Shown here one piece after another: positions 47,111 through 56,762 of a stretch of 64,000 nt of DNA. The position numbers were made by a program, and so were the translations under genes. The stretch lies in assembly GCA_932521035.1 (NCBI GenBank), contig OW051495.1, forward strand, positions 9,858,001 through 9,922,000, written 5' to 3'. The first letter of the stretch is position 1, and the number at the start of each line of letters is the position of its first letter. The notes under the pieces are model-generated. The model had not been told where the DNA came from and searched no databases. It saw only the letters and a program-made list of their open reading frames with translations. Origin of the DNA: Oscheius dolichura (lineage: Eukaryota; Nematoda; Chromadorea; Rhabditida; Rhabditidae).

Positions 47111-48562
47111 CCAGCCGCGACGCCCGCCTTCGGCGGGCTGCGTCTGGACGGGCCCCTGTGATGATTTCACAACTATTTCACAATCGATTTCATAATCGAT
47201 TTCGCAACTATTTCGTAATGGTAAAACGTGCGATTTCGCAACTTCAAAATAACAAACAGGCTTTAATTTTTTTTCCATTTATTTGCTAAAAATAAACAAA
47301 CAATTTAACGAAACAATAAAATAACAATATCACAATACGCGTCTATCGACGACATTGGTGGTTCGAGTCTTTCCGCCCTCCACTAATACCTTAAGGCTAT
47401 CGGCAGCCTTGGCTCGCGAGAAGGCAACATAAAGTTGTCCGTGGGAAAAGCATTCGCTCGGCAGGTAGACTCCAACTTTCTGGAGAGACTGGTCTTGAGC
47501 CTTGTTGATGGTCATGCCGAAAGCGAGTTTGAGAGGGAACTGCCTCCTCTTCAAGACGAAGGACATTCCTAAAAATAGGTGGGAATCTGAAGCCCAAAAC
47601 CCTCAAATACCTTTTCCTTTCGTCGACTGGAGGTCGATCCGTGGGATAATGACGGATTTCCCTTTCTCGCACCATTAATGAACTTGCACTGTATTGCATT
47701 CCGTCGATGGAACCGCTCGACCTGGAGTCTTGTCCCATTACAGAGACCCTTCTTGACGTTGAGATTTCTGTTGAGCATGACAATTGCTCCGACCTTTAAC
47801 TCTAGTCGATGATGAGAGAGCCCGGATGGAGTCAGGGAATTGAGGAACTTGTTTGTCAGACGGAGCTGATCGTCCGGGTTCTCCTGCACTACCGAGTCGG
47901 CACTCAAAAAGACTCGTTTCTCTCCTAAAATAAGTTGAATTCCATTAAAATTAGAGTTCTTACCTGGCATTCGGTCGAGAATCTCCTGATTTATCTTGTC
48001 GACGTCGACGCCCCGTATAAAACCGCTTACCTTTGTCTTTGCTGACGGTGTACGGAAGAGTCAGCTGCTCTTCTTTCAACTGTCATTTCGCCAGTCTCAA
48101 TGGACCTCGCTGCCTTTCTTCTCTCTGCATCAGTTCTTCTTCTTTCTGCGGTCTCTTCTTCGGCCTCTCCGGCTCTCGTATCTCTCCTCGCCTCAGCATC
48201 ACGTGATCTTCTTCTTCTCGTTTCCTCTGCTGCCTCAGATTCTCGGACTCTTCTCATGCGCTCTGCGTTACTTGCTCTTTGGCTAGCAAGTTCTTCTTGA
48301 CTCGCACTAAAATCAACAAATTTTACGTTTTCCAAATCTAGTTACGTTCTATTTCTCGGAGTAGACATCAGATTCCTGATGTACTCCGCTTGATCTGTTG
48401 GAGTAACGGTGGACACTGCGATAGAGGTACTCGTGGCGATCGTAGTACTGACAGTAGCTGGTGAAGACTCCCTAGCTACTCCAGCAAAGCGGTGTCTCCT
48501 CTTCTCAATCTATCTAACGGGATATCATCCATATCATCATAGTCGTCAATAGGGAATGACAT
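47111..48562 (-). mobile_element. Decayed Helitron
   Basis: Minus-strand pieces: ATG 48562 opens an acidic N-terminal stretch; a Ser/Thr-rich part and then, after a short intron, a long Arg/Glu-rich helix (48300-48027) typical of the start of Helitron proteins; then the C-terminal part of a PIF1-type helicase (GAIVMLNRNLNVKKGLCNGT at about 47790-47730, and INKAQ, YVAFSRA at about 47500-47420). The Rep nuclease and most of the helicase are missing, and frames break near 48470, 47720 and 47570. The 3' end fits the class: hairpin GCCCGCC-ttc-GGCGGGC (47122-47138), then CTGG followed by T at 47111. The 5' end is not fixed; related A/T-rich sequence extends to about 48740. Confidence 0.75.
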
Positions 48563-48819
48563 TTTAATTCTGAAAGAAAGCAGTTACAAAGCCAATGGGA
48601 TTAAATAAAAATATAGAAAGAATAGAAATAAAGAAGACTTAAAAATACAGGATGGGAAAATGAGAGCAGCCATGCCTTATATAGGCTTTGACCCTGACGA
48701 TTTCGCAATTATTTCGCAATTATTTCGAAACACGCGCGCGGGTCCCGCCACGAATGGGTCTCGTAGCGACAACATCTTGGGACAAAACAAAAATGTTCAA
48801 CAGTAAAATATATTGGTCA

Positions 48820-49065
48820 AAGGAAGAACTGAACCTTCGACCACTGGACTGAGGTCTCGCCATAAACAGGTTCCGCAGCGAAAAATTCTTCAGAAATATT
48901 TTGGAAGAATAGGGGAACTCAAAACAAAAAAAGCAAAAAGATTTGACCCCGGTGGGGGTCGAACCCGCGAGCTCTCCGACCGCGCGCCCGCCCACTTCGC
49001 ACTGTGCCGAAATCTCGACATGTCAACGCACAGACAGACAGACACGGTAGCGCTTTAAAAGTAGG
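48820..49065 (-). repeat. tRNA-derived element, copy S1
   Basis: On the minus strand: a shared leader (complement of CATGTCAACGCAC...GGTAGCGCTTTAAA), then tRNA-like A-box-like and B-box (GGTTCGACCCC) segments at 49010-48937, then a shared tail containing the complement of GGTTCCGCAGCGAAAAAT. Organised like a SINE. The anticodon region is not tRNA-like. Confidence 0.55.
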
Positions 49066-49099
49066 GACCAGGTAGCCTGCGGCAGCCTTCGGCTGTCGT

Positions 49100-49240
49100 A
49101 CAACAGTAAAACCAAAAAGCAAAAATGTTTGACCGTGAGATCGAACTCACGACCTCTTACCCCGCGTGCCCGCTCACTTCGCGCTGCGCTATACATGTCA
49201 ACGCACACACAGACAGACACGGTAGCGCTTTAAATAAGGG
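49100..49240 (-). repeat. tRNA-derived element, copy S2
   Basis: Same leader and tRNA-like head (49127-49195), with a shortened tail. It is preceded at 49083-49099 by a CAGCC-ttc-GGCTG hairpin and followed at 49250-49272 by another GACCCC...GGGGTC hairpin. Confidence 0.5.
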
Positions 49241-49589
49241 TACCAGCCGTTTCGACCCCCCTGTGAGGGGTCTTCGGCTGGACGTTGGCTGCGCCAACTG
49301 TGGTTTTACCTCGCGCTTGGAAGCCCCTTCCCCTCTTCCCCCAACTCCCTGGGCACTCTTTCCCCCTCTTCTGACTCACGGCGTCCGGTCCCCCGTGCTC
49401 TTCTTCCCTTTCTCCGCCGAATCCCTTTCGCTTTTCCTTCTCTCACTGTTCTATGCCCAGCTCCTCTGTCCCCCTTCTTCCGCGCCCCTATTCTTCCTCG
49501 TTCTCCCGCACCATCCTGATATCACCCCGTCAGCGATGTTGTAATTTGCAACAATTGCAGTTAGGGCTATATAGACAAAACAAAAGACG

Positions 49590-49840
49590 CCGACCGACCC
49601 CTCGACCTACGGGTTAAGGTCCCACCACGAACAGGTCCCGCAGCGAAAAATACTTCAGGAACACTTGGAAAGTATCGAGGGCCTCAAAAAAAATAGCAGA
49701 AAGGTTTGACGGGGGGTGGGGTTCGAACCCGCGACCTCTCCGACCGCGCCCGGCCTCTTAGCCACTGCGCTATAAAAATGTCGACATGTCAACGCACCGC
49801 TACACAAACGGAGACCATAGCGCTTTAATATATAGGATAG
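49590..49840 (-). repeat. tRNA-derived element, copy S3 (best boxes)
   Basis: A box TAGCGCAGTGG and B box GGTTCGAACCC are both close to consensus (about 49775-49720), with the same leader and tail as S1. The best candidate for a polymerase III-transcribed member. Confidence 0.55.
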
Positions 49841-49947
49841 TTCGTTTGTCAGATCAGCAGGACTTCCACTCCTTGACTGCCCAGCTAAAAGCTAGTCGTC
49901 AATGTCTCAACGAACACTTCACATTGTTTTCGCTATCTTTATTAATT

Positions 49948-51300
49948 CTAGGTTTTTGCTTCCGACGTGCATTTGACTTGCTGCGCCAGATCTTCTCGAG
50001 CTTCTTCTTCGAATAAATCAACAAGCACGTGCGTAAACAACGGCAGATATTTGATCTTCTCTAATTTGTAGTTCAACGTTTTCAATCCACTTGTCTGCCA
50101 TCTGGCCTCAGTTGTGTTTAAAATACTAAATCGACAGCTGAAAATGATATTCTATCCCATAAGGAAACGGTTCCTAACTCGTTTGATTTATTCGCCTCTT
50201 CACGGTTGTGTTTGTGCATTTTATACTTTGCAAGGCTGGCTGGGTATCTTACAACTTTGTAGCCGGCGTACTGTGCTCTATATATAATACAGTTTTCGAT
50301 AGAAAAAAGACAAATCGCCTACCTTAGCAATAGGTCGTCATCTTCTCCGCCCCATCCCCAGTAGTCATTGGAAAATCCATTCATAGCTCTCATGTGGTCC
50401 AGGGTAAGTGCTGTTACGCCACCGAAATACTCCGGATACAATATTCTATTGGAGAAAGTAGGTTCAAACAGAAAAGGAACCTACGAGTAGCCGTAGATAT
50501 CGATGGCAGAGCTCATATGCCTCGGCTTTACCGGGCAGGAATAGAGTATCCGATCATCTTCTGGGAGAAGGTCAACATCACTGAAAACGAAACACTCCCA
50601 TGGATAGACTTTCATGGCTTCCATATAGCCGACGTTCATTAGCTGAAAATAAGAAATGTGGGTAACTCTAAACAGCTAAAACCTTGGCTCTGTTGAAGAT
50701 TTGGTTAGAAGCCGGTTCAACGACAAATATCGCATAATCCAGCTGTTGCCGCTTCAAGACTTCGTGAAGGTGATTAATAAGAACCTTTAGTTGATATTTT
50801 CGATCCCGATATGGTACAATGATGGCGACCCTGTGCTGAGCCATGCATCCGTCGGGCTTCCCATGCCCTCCTTTTGCTAACCATGGGTATTTTCTTTCCA
50901 TTAACGGCCAAGAATAATCAGCTGTGTCCACTCTAAAGTATTCAATTCTTTCAATATCCTGGCTAATTTACTTTACGGGGCCTGTCAACCCCGGCGGCAC
51001 CAGGGGGCACGGTTCCAAGGTAGAGTCTTGCAGTTGAAACACCCATCGCTTCTTTGGATTGGCTAAACTTTCCAATTAAACGGTAAAAAAGATACAAAAA
51101 TTACCTGCTTTTAACCTTCGAGATTGTACTGCTGTCATAGACAAGACTTCTAGAAACCCTTCAGAGGCGAAAATTCCTAAACGAGCTAGAATAACGAAAT
51201 AAGTGTAAATTGTACCTTTTACTGAACTTGGGCTGTCATATGCAGACATTGAATAAAAATAAAGTAGCAATAAAATATGAAATAAGGTTGTTATAGCCAT
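49948..51300 (-). CDS. Beta-1,4-galactosyltransferase family (GT7)
   Basis: Eight exons: 51300-51216, 51185-51105, 51062-50972, 50932-50683, 50642-50485, 50445-50323, 50277-50179, 50137-49948; 358 residues. Type II anchor MAITTLFHILLLLYFYS, short stem, then the GT7 blocks in order: VAIIVPYRDR, RQQLDYAIFVVE, FNRAK (165-169), the metal-binding DVD (191-193), CP-x-x-PRHMSSAID, YFGGVTAL, WGWGGEDDD (251-259), R-x-P and KMHKHNRE. All key residues are present, so activity is expected: transfer of Gal or GalNAc from the UDP-sugar to GlcNAc in the Golgi. The intron between exons 1 and 2 is only 30 bp. AATAAA is five bases after the stop. The upstream block is shared with methyltransferase 3. Confidence 0.92.
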
Positions 51301-51660
51301 AGCCTTGAAAGCGTAATAGGGAGAGATATTGTTGGGAATCCTTGGCAACCTCCACGAACAGCACGTGGGTAAAACAGAAGAGATGGCTCTTTTGCATTTG
51401 ATTGATACCACTAAAAGAGGAAAGAGTAAAGCAGCCCAACAAGGACACTTACTTGATTCACCAGGTGGGGATTTGTATAAAAATTGTCGAATCGACGAGA
51501 GTCGCGTACAAGTGAAGCGCCGGAGGGCGAAATTTTGTTGGAAGGATTAGATCTCCGAAGGGTTGAACCGATGGACGATCCACGCCATCAGCAGTGGTCT
51601 CTGGGATCAGTGTTCGAAGAGTAGATACGGAACAGATAATCCTGGCTGGAAAACTCTTTC
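51301..51660 (-). promoter_or_regulatory. Upstream block and 5' leader exon shared with methyltransferase 3
   Basis: A donor at 51452 (GTAAGTG) and acceptor at 51411 remove a 42-bp intron just before the first coding exon. The leader exon and flank (51453-about 51650) align with 56018-about 56200, with long identical words such as CATCAGCAGTGGTCT and GTAGATACGGAACAGAT. No long open frame is conserved between them, so the conservation is probably regulatory or UTR. Confidence 0.65.
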
Positions 51661-52282
51661 AGAATATATTAGCAATTGTACGGAGGCGCGAAATTTTCCA
51701 GAACACAAAAAGAAGCGCGCAACTTGAAAGAAAAATTCTTTAATAAAGGCACATTTTTCGGATTTGAAGGAGCCCCCTTCGATGTCATCAACAAGATCAA
51801 CAAGATGACATCGAAGGGAATGGTTTGTTCGGGAAGGCCTTAACTCTGCTTAAAACTGGGATGGATGGTGAACCTGGGGACGGGGGCCCGTGATGCAACC
51901 ATGCTGCTCAAGGGAACTCAAAGTTCTTTGATCCTGAAGAAAATGGATAGAACGGGCCAGGGACTTCTGAGGAAAATGTAGCCTCCCTTGTTTACTGAAA
52001 GAAAAAGATGAAGGCTTAGCTCGGGATAAAAAACTACTGCTCGAGTCTTTCAATTAATGTTTTGTTAGATATTTAGTACTACTTTATTCAGCAAACAAAT
52101 AACTGGGCAACTTCCGGCGATACTGTGCCAGGGCACCCCAAATCAGCTTAGTTCTTCTCCGAATTTCAATTGCTAGGGACGGAGAAAAGATACAGATAAC
52201 AATTCCAAGGTGTTTATACTTCCACAAAAAAACAAAAACTCGAAGGAACACTACGGTCTGATGACAAGATCGTTAAGATCGT
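51661..52282. other. Intergenic with a perfect 15-bp inverted repeat
   Basis: No gene. 51775-51789 (CCCTTCGATGTCATC) and 51804-51818 are exact inverse copies around a 14-base spacer in which ATCAA/ACAAGATC words repeat. It could fold into a strong hairpin between the ends of the flanking genes. Confidence 0.5.
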
Positions 52283-53640
52283 TCAATTTTCGTTGTTCCA
52301 TCGTTTCCGCAGTACAATAACAGGCTGCCTATATGCTCCTGGCTCGCCTTTAGTAAAGCCCTCAATGAAGTTGCTGCCGTCAATGGGTAATCTGGCTGAC
52401 GAGTAGTAAATTTCAATGAGATCGAATCCTGAATATATGATATTCGAAAGAATTTTGAAAGAGCCAACCAGCCATCATGAGAGCCAGTCGAATCCGTCCG
52501 TAGATTCGATGCCAGTTGAAATAGATGGTGTCGTATCCGACCGGGAGCCCGAGGAACAGGTATCCTCCCTTTTTTAGCATACAGAGCATTTTCATGGATT
52601 CTTTCAAGTCTCCGACTGGGTCCAGAGCATCGCCGTAGCGACCGAGACCGCTGTGTTCCAGGGAAGAATACGTCGCTATCCAGTCATAGGCTTCAATGTG
52701 TCTAAAAGGAAGTCTAATTGATTTCAGAGATAGTAATCACTTTTGATAGTTCTTGGCCACCTGAACAGGGTGTTCGTAGCTCATCTTGGGATGCTCCGTT
52801 AGGATTTTCATGTATTCCATGGTTGTCACATGGCTGGCATTCAACTTCAGAGCGTATATTTCCACCCATGGCTGTGTCGAGCCGATGACGGCTCCTCGCT
52901 TCCCGGATATGGCCGCGGAATTATTCCTCATGGCGTAGTACACCGCTCCTGCAAGACAGGACTGCCTCTTTCAACCCAAAATTCCACTTACGACCTTCTC
53001 CTTGGTATTTCTCGAGTGCCGCATTGAGTATATCCATCGCAATCAAGTCATTAATGCGACTTTCCGACCACGTGTCGTTCCTGGTGCCGGAACGTTCATC
53101 CCTATGAAACGGGGCCTTAAAGATACAGTCAGTCATTGCAAATACAAAAACAATACCATAACCAGAGGGGTGTAACTGTCGAGAGTGTATTTGTCAACCA
53201 ACTCGGGTGGAATCTCCTTTGGTGGAGCGGCAGACTCGTCCTGCGTCTCACTGCCAGCAGCCAGCCACTCTGTGAACACCTAGAGAACAAGGATTCCTTT
53301 CCAAACGTCTGTTACCTTTGTACAGACTGGTTGTTCAATGTAATCCAAGGCGGGCACAAAGGTCTCATCCCGAATTTTGTAGCCCAACGGTTGGAAGACC
53401 TTTTCCTCGATCTCCTTGTAGGATTTAAATCCTCGAGGCGTTTCAATCACTGTCCTAAACGGAATGGCCTTACTTGGTCATTAATAAACACCACCTTGAC
53501 ACTCCGTAGAACGTCGTCGGCTCGTCCTTTTCGGTGATAATTTCGGTGACGGTTTCCTTTTGACTGTTCAAACTAAGTATAACAATTAGAGACAGTATTC
53601 CACTGCAGGATAGGATAATCCATCGGCCTTGCGGTCTCAT
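52283..53640 (-). CDS. DUF268 family protein, type II membrane
   Basis: Seven exons: 53640-53495, 53454-53316, 53279-53157, 53115-52992, 52948-52741, 52701-52469, 52428-52283; 372 residues. Anchor at residues 8-24 (IILSCSGILSLIVILSL). The DUF268 core is clear: AVIGS-x-x-PW-E, the HSGLGRYGDALDP block at 263-275, LKKGGYLFLGLPVG, the N-x-HRIYG motif, GFDLIE and the terminal QPVIVLRK. The last join (donor GTTGGC, acceptor at 52429) restores this end; without it the frame stops early. The fold resembles SAM-dependent methyltransferases, but the family's function is not established. A deleted copy lies at 45030-45460. A 5' UTR intron is likely (donor near 53707, acceptor near 53677). Confidence 0.87.
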
Positions 53641-54286
53641 CCTTGAAAGAGGAAGCAGATTCTCGGAAAGCTGCAATTAGGGTGATCAGGAGAGATGGAA
53701 AAGCTTACCGCGGGTTTTGGAGAATAGCGGCAGGCGGGATCCTTATATTATGATCCAATGTCGAAAATAGGCTCAGCTTGTAACCCCGTGGCGGCTTCAA
53801 CAGAGACAAAGCTGACACTGGGGAAACTTCACTTCGCCCGACCGGCAGAGGGGCGGACCATTCATGAGTCCACGGTAGATTTCTTCCGGAGATATTGGGA
53901 TCGAAAAGTGGAAAAGGAAGTTGCCCGTTTCTACAGAATCTTCGTTCAATTGGCATGAATAGTGAGAATAGAGCATGTTTCGGATAGAATCAAATGTAGT
54001 GAACAATCGAGATTGTCTGCGTTGTCAGTTTTACTCGGGAAAGAAACAACCCTGAATTAATCGACTTGTATTGGTCTATCCAAGCGTGATGTATCGGTTA
54101 TTTTTTCTTATGGCAAAAAAAATATTACCAATTCTGCGCTGAAATTGAAATCTTCAAAAGAATGCCTGTCTGTAATCTGAAGGGAATAAGTGAGATGGTT
54201 CAAAGATGCCCAATTCAGCCATACTAATCAACGATCACAACCTGTTTCAATAAATACTGCACCCGGTAGAAGTTTTCCGCTTTTCC

Positions 54287-54339
54287 CATTTTTGATCACA
54301 ATATCGCAAGAAGCAATCTGTCTTGATCTCGGGAACATC
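54287..54339 (+). repeat. Cluster motif, copy 4
   Basis: TTTTTGATCACAATATCGC, then AGCAATCTGTCTTGATCTC and GGGAACAtCC. Close to the consensus. Confidence 0.7.
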
Positions 54340-54399
54340 CGATAGAAGCTTTCCCAAATCTCTGGAATCCTGAATAAATATCGGAGAGAGATTCTTCTC

Positions 54400-54452
54400 C
54401 CATTTTTTGGTCTCGAAATCTCAAGGAGCAATCTGACTTTTTCTCGGAAGAA
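54400..54452 (+). repeat. Cluster motif, copy 5
   Basis: ATTTTTTGGTCTCGAAATC, then GGAGCAATCTGACTTTTTCTC; the right half is diverged. Confidence 0.55.
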
Positions 54453-54898
54453 GATAAAAAACTGACTAGAGGTGAACGGATGTTGAAAGGTGCACGTTTC
54501 TTAAAAAGAAGATTCTTAAAGTTATACAAAATGTAGTAGAAGAATCATGACCTTTCCTAATCCTTTTCTTGGCACATTAGACAACAGAAAGAATTAGAAA
54601 AGTAAGGAGCATTTTGATAAATCGTTGGGAATGCTCACATATTTGGACACCTGAAATAAGAATTAACTCTGTGCTGTACATTGATTATCGCCGAGAAGAG
54701 ACTTGAGGTAACTTTGACGGCAGGAAAGTACAGGAAAAACTGGCGGTTAGGTTAGGTGAATTCCTACGGAAGCTATTGCCGTTTTCTTTTTGCAAAAAAT
54801 CTCTCCCCTACAACTGATGTGAGCCATTGAATAAATATATAAGCAGAAACAGAGTAAAATCAGTCTTTATTTAATTCTATTGTAGCCAAGTGTATCAA

Positions 54899-55976
54899 TC
54901 AAGGTCTGAGGTAACTGGCTAGTACTGTAGCGCCGTAGTGTTCCAGTTTGCTCTCATGGATGAAAGCGTATTCTGCCAGTATGTGCCACCGTCCGTTGAT
55001 TTCGTAGTGGATCAAGTAATATCCTTTTGAGGCTATCATTTGAAGAAAGTCAATGACTTGGCTTGGTGTTCCGTGTGCTTCGACCATAATCTTGAACATC
55101 TCATTCATTTCAAAGAAAAGCCAACCCAGATACCTGAGCCGGTGTATAGCTGTTCAGAAACTTTTCCATAGTCTTCATCTCGGCTCCTTCTATGTCTATT
55201 TTCAATATTTCCACAGACGTCGCTCCATTTTCTTGTAAAATGCTCCCCATAGTACGAGTGGTCGCGTCATTCTCTGGTCCTATTTGCGCTTCTACTACTA
55301 TCCCTCCGATCGCTTCTATGGAGTTAATAACATCGCGACTTTGCTTACCCTTAAGGAAGAGTTTGAGCCTTTTGATTCACTTACCCAATCGACAGAAATT
55401 ATTCTACAGACTTGGTTAGAATACATCTGGATGTCTTTCTCGAAGGTGATAGCGCCTGCTATTCCCAAAGAGAAAATCACACAATTATTCGGCAATCTGA
55501 AAAGATAGGTCCGCTTTAGACTAGGATTACTTTTGAGGGGAGCACATCCATTTTCCGCCGTCGTCAGTTGTTCCGACCTTTATCTTCTCCGAGCAGTAGA
55601 CCTCAGGAGCCAGATTATTGTAAAGATAAGCAAATCCCCAATCACTGTCGGCTTTTTTGATCTCCGCTAGCCGTTCCCTTCGCTGCACTGCCTAAACTTC
55701 TCTCTATGAAAGATAACGAATAGAACCTGCCTGTTTATGATAAGATTCTACCAGAAAACGTGAAGGTCTGTTAAATCCGTCCTTAATGTTCTTATCTTTT
55801 TGGTGGATAAAATGTAATACCTTGTCTCCAGAGACGGTCACAATGATTGGGACAGGTGAAGGGGTCTTAATAGTCACTATTTCTTTTTTCGTCTTTGAAA
55901 ATATGAACACAAGAATCGCCGCAATGACCGTGGTTCCCACAAGGATTTCAATCGTTCTTTTGGTTTTGGTTGACAT
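54899..55976 (-). CDS. FkbM-type methyltransferase 3, type II membrane protein
   Basis: Five exons: 55976-55727, 55687-55531, 55496-55385, 55349-55134, 55090-54899; 308 residues. Anchor at about residues 11-29. W-M-C-S-P, CVIFSLGIAG (SAM-binding loop), CRIISVDW and KIDIEGAE at 223-230 fit FkbM/Methyltransf_21, in a branch distinct from the other two here. The first intron joins GCA-G to TG-CAG using a GT donor at 55726 and an acceptor at 55688. A 39-bp leader intron (56017-55979) ends one base before the ATG. Likely a lumenal O-methyltransferase for a glycan; the acceptor is unknown. AATAAA at 54871-54866. Confidence 0.85.
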
Positions 55977-56210
55977 CACTGAAAGCAGAAATCAAACAGC
56001 TCTCCGCGAACACTTACTAGATTCAGCAGATGGTTAATAGCAAAAAAGAATCAATGAAGATCCCGTGAAGGTGAAGCGGCAGAAGATGAAATTTGGCTAG
56101 TAGGATTAGATCTTGAAAGGGTTGGCCATGATCCATTCCATCAGCAGTGGTCTTTCGGGTTCATCTTCCGACGGGTAGATACGGAACAGATTGTCCTAAT
56201 CCTATATTTT
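55977..56210 (-). promoter_or_regulatory. Upstream block and 5' leader exon shared with the galactosyltransferase
   Basis: Homologous to 51453-51650: the leader donor (GTAAGTG at 56017), GAAGCGGCAGAAG, AGGATTAGATCT, CATCAGCAGTGGTCT and GTAGATACGGAACAGAT appear in the same order and spacing. Confidence 0.65.
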
Positions 56211-56762
56211 CCTCAGAACTTTGTGGCAATTGTACTTTTATTGGGTACTGCTCGGTAAAGTACATTTTCTGGCGGAAAGTTATAGCATATGGGTCAGCAA
56301 ATAGCGCTTATTCATCCAAATTTGGCAGGTTTCCCAAACAATGCGTTTTATTGAAGCAGAACCTTATCATTATTTGTCTTACTTCTCTGGACAGTTTAGT
56401 AAAAGGCAGTGAAAAGCCTGGCTAAAGCCCAACACTCTCTACAACCGGCGAGCCTCCAATGGGAGGGGGGCTTTTTGACGTTAGTTATCTCTTAAAAAAC
56501 TCGCGTTTTCCTCAGTATACAGAGTTCCATTTCGAATACAGATTATAGTAAAAAGGAAAAGGGAATTGTTTGTTAGGTGCTTGTTATTCTAGGTTTCCTT
56601 TCGACCCGTTCACTTGTATAAAGTTCACTTTCGGGTGAGGGGACGAGATCATGATCATCCCGTGTTGATCTCGAGGGATCAACGGATTTCGAATGCATAT
56701 AAAGGAATGACTAGAGGGACACCCCTAGCTAAGCGAAGAAAAATCCTCTCTTTCCACTGCTT
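56211..56762. other. Divergent intergenic region
   Basis: About 550 bp between methyltransferase 3 (-) and the fucosyltransferase (+). Contains GATCATGATC and repeated TTGATCTCGAGGGATCAA words near 56650-56690. No gene. Confidence 0.4.

Larger units (their letters stand above)
53641..54898. other. Intergenic between two minus-strand cluster genes
   Basis: About 1.26 kb. Contains the DUF268 promoter, two copies of the cluster motif (54287-54339 and 54400-54452) and, at 54871-54866 on the minus strand, AATAAA for methyltransferase 3. No other gene. Confidence 0.5.

Noticed and set aside
49707-49777. Functional tRNA gene
   Set aside because: Only the A and B boxes are tRNA-like; the anticodon and acceptor stems do not form, and the unit is repeated with a common leader and tail.
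53136-53537. 134-codon plus-strand frame, also at 45164-45487
   Set aside because: It is the antisense of DUF268 exons and their introns; its repetition reflects the duplicated gene fragment.
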